Shown here: positions 23,401-32,400 of the stretch, piece after piece
How the letters are laid out: every line of letters starts with the position of its first letter
How positions within the stretch are numbered: the first letter of the stretch is position 1
NCBI GenBank assembly: GCA_026770585.1
Contig: MU646528.1
Location: 361,594 to 394,622 of the forward strand
Length of the DNA stretch: 33,029 nt
Origin: Baffinella frigidus
Lineage: Eukaryota; Cryptophyceae; Cryptomonadales; Baffinellaceae
Reading direction: 5' to 3'
Program-made: the position numbers and the translations under genes
Notes under the pieces: generated by a model
The model's input: only the letters and a program-made list of their open reading frames with translations
Told to the model about the DNA's origin: nothing
Database searches by the model: none

Positions 23401-26400
23401 AACGGGTAAACGCGGCATACCGTCAGCAGGGATGGAGAAGTTGGTCTCAGACGCGGACACGGCGAACTCGATCGCGGTCGTAGGGTAGTACGCCACAGCC
23501 GCCGGCCGCGTCTGGAACGCGAAACCAGGATCCGAAATGTTCACCTCGGTGATCCCACCGGCCGAATCCACGGTGAATCCTGCGGAGAACCCCGAGCCGC
23601 CGCAGGTCGGCGTGCACCTAGTTTAGGGTTTAGGTTTTAAGTTTTAGGGATTGGGGTTTAGCGTTGATGGTTTATGGTTTAGAGCTCAGGAATTAGGGTT
23701 TAGGGGTTTGGGGTTTAAGGTTTAGGGTTTAGGGTGCAGGGTTGAGGATTCATAGGGTTGAGGGTTTAGGGTTTAGGGTTCATGGTTTAGTGTTGATGGC
23801 TTGTGGTTTGGGGTTTTAGGATTAGGGGTTGAAACCAGGACCCCCAGTCGTACGCGCCGCCTCCCACCACGTAAACTTCCCCCGCAATGAAGTCGACTCC
23901 GGGGTATACGATATCGATGAGTTGGATTGAGACGCGGGATTCGATGAAGATGGATGGGAGGGTGGAAGCCACAAGGGGGTTGATGACCTGGATTAGGGTT
24001 TGGGGTTTGGGGTGTGGTGGTTAAGGTTTGGGGTGTGGGGTTTAGTTTTTTGGGGGGGTTAGGGTTTAGGATTTAGGATTTGGGGTTGAAGAGTTAGGGC
24101 TTGGGTTTTGGGTTTTGGGTTTTCAGGGTTAGGGTTTCGGAATTCGGGTTGCGGGTTTCGGGTTTAGGTTTGAGTGTTGAGTGTTGAGTGTTGAGTGTTT
24201 AGGGTTTAGGGTTTGAACCGAGAACGCCAGCTCATACACGGGCGAGATCGACAGCCCGCCCTCCAGCAACGTATTCACAAACACCGTCAAATTCTTCGCC
24301 GTATTATCCCACTCCCCCTTTGCAGCATCCGTCCGGTTCCGCGCCGACGAGAAAAATGCCGCTTGGCCATACCTTAGGGTGTGCGGTTTGGGGTTTAGGG
24401 TTGAAGGGTGAGGGTTTAGCGTTGACGGTTTAGGGTTGACGATTTGGGGTTAAGGGGTTAGGGTTTAGGGTTTAGGGTTTAGGACTTAGGGCTTAGGGTT
24501 CACAGTTCAGGGTTTAGGGTTTAGGGTTTAGGGTTTAGGGTTTAGGGTTAGGGTGTGGCCATACCCCGCGCCCGTGTCCCCAATAGCCATCACCCCCGCC
24601 GGCGCATCCCCCCCCACGATGCCCGATAGCGTGATGGCTGAGCGTTCGGATAGGTCCACGTTCGCGGCCTGTTTTAGGGTTTAGGGTTTGGGGTTTCGGG
24701 GTTTAGGGCTGCAGGAGTTTAGGGGGTTAGGGTTTAGGGGTTTAGGGGTTTAGGGTTTCGGGTTTAGGGTTAAGGGTTTCGGTTTTAGGGAGTAGGGTGT
24801 AGGGTTTGGGGTTTGGGAGTCGGGGTTTTGGGGGGTAAGGGGGTAAGGGGTTTTAGGGTTCAGGGTTTAGGGTTTAGGGTTCAGGGTTTTCAGGGTTTGG
24901 GAATTACGATGGTGAGGCTGAGGATGTTGTCCTGCGCGGGGTACGGGTTGCTCTGGCCCATGAAGCGGTACTCAAACCGCGGCGCGTACACGCGGAGAGG
25001 GGCACGGTCGCCTGCGATCGCGCCGGATTGCACCTGATAGCGGGTATCGGGTTTCGGGTTCGAGGTTTCGGATTTCGGGTATACAGGGTATTGGGGTTCA
25101 GGGTGTACACAACTTTTTTCGAGACGCACGCCAGAGGGTAGCGCAAGGGACACCCGTTGAAAGGACATGTCAGGCCCGGGGGGACATTTTGTATATGGTA
25201 AAACCTACCGGTTTTCATATATATGTCACATGAAACCGGTAGATCTCACACTCCTGCGATCCGGAACGCACCGTGTAGACGGCGGTGCCGTTGGTGTGGT
25301 TGGTAGACGGCCACTTCCCGTCCGACATGATCCAGTAGAACGTGTACCTGGTTTAGGGTTTAGGGTTGAGGGTCCATGGGTCAGTGTTCAGGGTTTGGGT
25401 CAGGGTTCAGGGTTAACGTGCATGGGCCAGGGTGCAGGGTTGACGTGTATGGGTCAGGGTGCAGGGTTATCGTGTATGGTTCAGGGTTCAGGGTTAACAT
25501 GTCTTGGTCAGGGTTCATGGGTCGGGGTGCATGGGTCAGGGTTGACGTGTACCCCGGGATGACTGGCGTGACGAGCGGGGCGTCGATGACGATTACGCGG
25601 TCGACGTACGAGATGATCGTTCGGGTCTCGAGCGTCGCTGGTTTGGGGTTTGAGGTTTAGGGATTCGGGTTGAGGGTGTAGGGTTTAGGGTTTAGGGTTT
25701 GGAGTTTGGGGTTTGGGGGTTGGGGTTTATTGTTTGGGGTTGCGGGTTTGGGGGTTGGGGTTTACCAGACTGCGTCTTGATCTGGATCGACCACCCTGGT
25801 TTGGGTTTGGGGTTTGAGGGTTTAGGGTTCAGGGGTTTAGCGTTGAGAGTTGAGGGTTAAAGTTTAGGATTCAGGGGTTTGGGGTTTAGGGTTTAGGGTT
25901 TAGGGTGGAGGGTTTAGGGTTGAGGGTTGAGAGTTTATAGTTTGGGGTTTTGGAGGACAGGGTTTATGGTTTACCAGTATACGCTTCGTTGAGGATCGAG
26001 CCTTGTGAGGGGAGCGTGAATGTCGTTTTCGGCGATGTTGACAGCGCGCTGGACACCACCCCGTAGATTACCTGGATTCGTGTTTTGGGTTTGGGGTTTG
26101 GGGTTTTGGGTGTGGGGTTTGAGGTGTGGGGTTTGGGGTTTAGGGTTTAGGATTTAGGGTTTGGGGTTTAGAGTTTGGGGTTGAGGTTGTGGTTGTGGGT
26201 TTGGGGTCTAGGGTTTAGGAATTGGAATTTAGGGTTTAGGGTTTAGGGTTTAGGGTTTGGGGTTTGGAGTTTAGGGTTTAGGGTTTATGGTGTGGGGTTT
26301 AGGATTTAGGGTCGACCGGCCACGTAGCGCCGCGCAACACGCTGACAACATCCCCCGCCACACCAGTGACCTCCATGATCTCCTCAGCTACAATGATGAA

Positions 26401-29400
26401 CCTGTCCTTGACCACCCCTGCGGCGGCCGCCCCAGCCACCGTCACCTCCGTGTCGTTCACCCCGACGCTGGCCACGAGGCTCGTCTCCGCGAGCGTCGGG
26501 AACAGCTGTAGGGGGAGGCAGCAGTCTCCCGCGGCCATCTCAGCTGGGACGAACACCTTGGAGCCATTTGCGGAAATGTACGCTACGGGGATCTGCGTCA
26601 CTTCGGGATTCCTCACACGGACGCGGAACGCGTAAGTGACATTCGGCTGGAACGCGAACGCCCCCGTGATCGATATCGAGAGAATCCCGCCTGGGCCGGA
26701 AAACGACGCGCGGGATGTGCCAGCGATCGGCTGGACGAGACTCGCGATGACGTACGTGGAAGCGGTCGTGACCGGCGTGGAGAGGTCCGTGGTGAGGGTC
26801 ACGATGCGGCCGTCAGCGTAGGAATAGATGGACGCGGATTCGGACACGCCCGCGGTCGTGACGGTCACGCGGAAGTTGATGTACACGCCGATGACGGGGG
26901 ACGCCGCTGCATCGAGCTGGAAGGAGTTGGACGGGTTGGCGCCGAGGGCTTGGACACGACCGGAAGACATGGTCACGGGTTCTTCGAGTAGCGGCATCAC
27001 GACCTGTTTCGACACGCGGTTGGTCACGAGGTTGGTCACGAGGTTGGTCACCAGGTTGGTCACGCGGGAAGGTCACGCTGTGAACGCTTGAGAACCCAGG
27101 AAGCAGCTCCAGCGTGGTGAAGCTGTGTCGTGTCTACCTCAAGCGGTTTTCACATATGAAGGCCACGACAGCAATCAACGAATGGCAACAGGTGACAGTT
27201 CAGCACCAACATCGTCAACGTCTGTTCGTTACAGTAAAAAGTAAAAAAAACTGGTTTCACTGTTTTTTATTTCTATATTAGGTGTATTTTTTTTCGCGTG
27301 GCCAACAGATGTGAAAAACGCTCGATGAATTATGAGTCTTGTCGCTCGAGGTGTGGGGTTGACCGTGACGCTGGAGCCATTGGCGTGCGGGGCCGCGACC
27401 GTGCCGTCCTGCCCACGCGCGACCTGGTGCAGCGTTTGGGGTTGAGTGGTTGGGGTTGAGGGTAACAGTTCGCGGGTCCTTCGACACGACCTTGAGTTAT
27501 CGTGTACTGTTGGAGACAGATGTTGAATTGCAATCTCATCCGGTCAGGTATTTAATTTAAATGCTCGGCGGAGTTCCCCATACAACGAAAATTACTACAC
27601 ACGCGATGAAAGAGTCGTGTCCGAAAGATCATATGTAGTAATTTTCGTACATTCGGGGAACTCCCGAGCATTTAATTTAAATACCCGACCAGATGAAATC
27701 ACAGCAAGGTATGTTCGGATCGGATATGGGCGGACCGTGAGCGTGTTCCCAACAACCCGCGACACCAGCAGCGTCTCATTCCCAACATCCACATACGCGT
27801 TCGCATACAGCGTCAGCCCCGCGCCCGCTGCGTCCGAGAGGATGAGGGTTGTGTCGCCCAAGCCGAGGCCCCCCGCCATGTTGATCGTGGTTGTGCCGCC
27901 TGTCGCTGTTGTGTCCGTGCTCGCCAGCCTGTGTAGGGCATATGATTTAGGGTTTAGGGTTGAGTGCTCGCCGACCTGTCCGCGGGTGCACGTCCGTTAC
28001 TCAACAATCACTCGTGAGGCTCCCCGAGTCTCTGAGGGGCGTCATGTGCGTATTTGACACGCAGACGCCAAAGTTGACGGATGTCCAAAGTTGACGGATG
28101 TGTACCACGAGCCCCGCGGGTGAACTTGAGAAACCCACGGGGCCAGTTGTCGACGGTGGGGGTGTACCCGGCGACGGATATGGTGGTGCCGGCGCCGATC
28201 GCGGTGTTGACAGCGAACGTCACGGAGAGGGTGTTGTATGCTGCGGGGTAGGCTGTCGTTTGCCCGATCGTTCGCTTCGTGAACTTCTTTGCCTGCCATG
28301 GGCGTTTAGGGTTTAGGGTGTAGCTTCAGGGTTTAGCGATACCGGGTTCTTTCTCGCTTACAGGTCCACGAATTCGTACCAATCGGGATGACAACTCAAG
28401 ACAAGACATGGTGTATGCTGCGGGGTAGGCTGTCGTTTGCCCGATCATTCGTTTCGTGAACTTCTTTGCCTGCGGTGGGGAGGGGGGCGTTGAAGGTTTA
28501 GGGTGGAGGTTCCGAGTTTAGGGTTCAGGGCTTGGGTGTAGGGTGTATGGTTGAGGGTTGATGGTTGAGGGTTTAGGGTCTAGGGTTTAGGATTTAGAGT
28601 TTAGGGTTGAGGGTGTGGGGTGTAGGGTGTAGGGTGTCGGGTTTAGGATATGTTGTTCAGGGTTGCGCGAGGCTGGACCTGAATTCGAAGCGCGCGGGCG
28701 TCGAGTTGCACGGCGCCGATGAGGTTCGGGGTAGTGACCATGTCCTGGTTCATTAGCTCCGCGGGCAGCACCGAGGGCCGCATGTTCACCCTGTGAGAAA
28801 CGCATCGTTTATTCGATACATACGAAATCACGAAATCCTGGGTGTTCCAGAGCGGAATCCAGCCGAGCGCGCAGCTGTGCTGTGCACCACCACCGCACGG
28901 TGCGTTGAAACATGTGCCCGTGTGCGAACACCACAGCACGTATTGTATGGTGAACCGGGCAGCCCAATAGACAAAGGCAGCGCTGGAACTCGTTTCTCGC
29001 TCTCTTTCGGGCTCGCACTCTCTCTCTCTATAGAGTGGGGACGCACGTGAGGCTGGCGCCACGCGCGATGCGAAGGGACGCCGCAGCGCCGCTCGCGAAC
29101 TTGGCGGTGATGTCGGCACCCAGCGCCACCACGGGCGTGATGGATGCTCCAGTTGGGATCTGAACAGGAGGTGTTTACTTACAAGGCTCATCACCTCTTG
29201 TTCAGTTGCAAAGCTCATAACCTTGTCAGCACCCAGGGTGACCACAGAAGTGATGGATGCTCCCGTTGGGGTCTGAACAGCAGGACAACATGTTCAGTTG
29301 CAAGGCTCATAACCTCTTCAGTTGCGAGGCTCATAACCGTGCCGGTGCCCAGGACGACCACGGAAGTGGTGGATGCTGCAGTTGGCGCGGAAGATGACTT

Positions 29401-32400
29401 TGGTGAGAGATACAGATGACTTGAGTGAGATACATAGAGATGGGTGTATTGATCGGACATGCGCCACACGAAGCGTGCAGAGGGAGGGAGGGAGGGAGGG
29501 ATAGAAAGATAGAGCGAGCGAGCTAGAGAGGGAGAGGGAGAGGGAGAGGGAGGGAGGAGGGAGTACCCCGGCAGTCATGGTAGTGAAGTTGGCCTCATAG
29601 CCAGCACACGCGACCGCGGGCGGGGCAGCAGCGTTGTATCCCGTCCCATGGTTGGTGATGATGACCGCCTGCACCCCACCACCATCTTCAGTTGCAAGCA
29701 CCAGGCGGGTTCAGGCCGATGAACTCCTGAACCCCACCAAAATGTTCAGTTGCAAGGTGCATAACCTCCTCAGAACTCCACGATGGACAGAAGGTCGGGG
29801 TCGGCACCAAGCCAGAGCCAGTCACACCTTTGTTCACGTCGAAATCTCTCTCCTAACAGTTTTGATTTGCGATACATACCCAGTGCACATTGATTACGCG
29901 GCGAGGCCTAAGGCGGGTCAGGCACACCAATCAGTGCACTTTTGAGGAAGCAGTGCACTTGTGAGGGCCGATGGAGTGACCTTTAGCAGCAGGCTCGGCA
30001 GTGGGGACGGCGCGTCGAGAACAATGTCACACGTCGCGGCAAACCCCGAGCCCGTGCACCCCGCGATGCCCGTGCAGTCGGACGTGACGTCAGCAGTCAC
30101 GTGCGTGTACCTGGTTGTCACGTGGGTGTGCAGGATTCAGGGTCACGTGGGTGTGCAGGGTTTAGGGTGCAGGGTGCAGGGTGCAGGGTGCAGGGTGCAG
30201 GGTGCAGGTTTCAGGGTGCAGGGTTCAGGGTGCAGGGTGCAGGGTGCAGGGTCCAGGGTTCAGGGTCCAGGGTTCAGGGTTCAAGGTCCAGGGTCCCAGC
30301 TGGGGTTTGTTTAGGGTTCAGGGTGCAGGGGTGGGGTTGGGGTCCAGGGTTAAGGGATGAGGTGTAGGGTTTACGAGTACCCCTGGTCGAAGAAATTGAA
30401 GAACCCAACCGGAATGCTCGCGACCGTGCCTTCCTGCTGACAATCAGCCGACGGAGACAACGCGCCCCCACTCGCGTCGCACGACACGCTCCCCGTGTAG
30501 TACATCACCATGGCCGGGGCGGATGTGTACGCGTTCCCATGCGCGGGGCCTGTGGGGAATTGGTAGTCCGCCACCCCTCCGTTGGCGTCCACGAAAAACT
30601 TGGCCGTGCAGTCCGCCCCCCCCCCCCCGATCGCGCGGAGGGTTCCGGCGATGTAGGCGGCGCCCGGTGCGGTTGTGAGGAATGATGTGACGGAGCCGGT
30701 CTGGGGTGTGACTTGGCAGCGGGAGGTGTCGAGTGCGCATAGGGTGGATGCGGGGTACGTGAGGTGGATGGTGGGCTGGGATGTGTAGCCGAAGCCGTGG
30801 CTTGTGATGCGAGTGGATGACACGACCCCGGATTCGACTGTGAAGGATCCTGAGAAGTCGTTGGTGGCTGCAATGGGTACGATGATTGTGCCTGGGTTGG
30901 GGCTTGGGTTTGAGGTTTTGGGGTTGAGGGTTTGGAGTTGAGGGTTTGGGGTTCAGAGTTGAGGGTTGAGGGTTGAGGGTTGAGGTTGAGGGTTGAGGGT
31001 TGGAGGTTTAGGGTTTAGGGTTTGGGGTTTAAGGTTTGGGGTTTGGGGTTTAGGGTTTAGGGTTTAGGGTTTAGGGTTTAGGGTTTAGGGTTTAGGGTTT
31101 AGGTTTGAGGGTTGAGAGTTCATGGTTGAGGGTTGAGGGTGGAGGGTGGAGGGTGGAGGGTGGAGGGTGGATGGGGTAGAGTGCAGCGATTACCAGCCAT
31201 GTAGTTGGTCCCATTCGAAAGCATGGTCAGCTCCGTGATGGACGACGTCATGCGCACGTGCGTCCCCGTGTAGTAAAACGACGCCACTGCACGTCCAAGC
31301 GGCTACATGTCATTGATGATTTGTACCCACACAGCGGACTCCGAAGGAATTTTCGGCCCAAACCGGGCCAACTTTCCGTTACCTTATCGGTAGGAACCCC
31401 CCTATGTCCCTACGGGTTGCCTACCGTAGGGTCCTAGGTCTTATCGCTTGGGGGTTATCGAAATCATGGTCTGATCCGTGATGGACGACGTCATCCGCAC
31501 GTGCGTCCCCGAGTAGTAAAACGACGCCACTGCCAAAGTGGCTACATGTTAGCAAAGTCGGTTGGTAGTATTGATGCTTCGTGCCCACACAGCAGGCTAC
31601 AAAGAGATTTTCGGTCCAAATCGGGCCATCTTCCCGTTGGAAACCCCCCTATGTCCCTACGGGTTGCCTACCGTAGGGTCCTAGGTCTTATCGCTTAGGG
31701 ATTATCGAAATCGGTCAGCTCCGTGATGGACGACGTCATCCGCACGTGCGTCCCCGAGTAGTAAAACGACGCGACTGGTAAAGTCTGTAAAGTGGTTATA
31801 TGTCAGCAGGTAAAAATGGCTATACGTCAGCCAATTCGGTTGGTATTATTGATGCTTCACATAGAGGCAATATTTATACAGCATTAATCAAAATCGACGA
31901 TGATGCCGGAGATATTCAATCCAAACGGTGAACTACGAACCTTTCATCAAAAGTCAACTTGCCTTGATGCCATTAACTTAAAAAGATTTCATGGTGCAAA
32001 TTGGTCACGTAACACCCTGAATTTCATCCCCAACGAAACCTTCGTAGCCACCAGTGTGGTACCAGTGGACTACGGGCGGTTCATCAAAAGTCAACTTAAC
32101 CTCCGGGCAGTTAACTTTGAGGGTTTGCACCTGCGTCCAGCGAGTATCCCGCGCCGTGGTTCGTGATGTTCACGTCTGTGTCGATCCCCCCGGTCGCGTC
32201 CACGTAAAACCCTAGATTCAGCGGTAACGTGACCAAATTTGCATTAGAAGACCCTCAAAGTTAACTGCCCACAGGGTAAGTTGACGTTTGACGAACGGTC
32301 AGTAGTCCACGGTGTGGTACCTGCGTCCATCGAGTATCCCGCGCCGTGGTTCGTGATGTTCACGTCCGTGTCGATCTCCCCGGTCGCGTCCACGTAAAAC

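Noticed and set aside
28643-29245. 200-codon minus-strand open frame as a single exon
   Set aside because: Only 28679-28790 matches the module chain and phase; the rest crosses the exon w7 region in a different frame.
1549-30367. Open frames on the + strand rich in G-L-G-F-G-V-W or G-F-R-V-Q-G
   Set aside because: They are translations of TTTGGGG, TTTAGGG or TGCAGGG arrays, in all frames and without module content.
30444-30873. Two further long open frames antiphase to exon w4
   Set aside because: They are GC-rich shadow frames of the 511-nt exon; the module motifs are only in the chosen frame.
31226-31880. CRISPR-like array of regularly spaced repeats
   Set aside because: Units of ~244 bp contain exon sequence and diverge; there are no short identical repeats with unique spacers, and the context is eukaryotic.
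31900-32166. 88-codon + strand open frame with VDYGRFIKSQL
   Set aside because: The similarity to the 19 kb region is explained by two + strand copies of the dispersed intronic element; the frame is broken in other copies.
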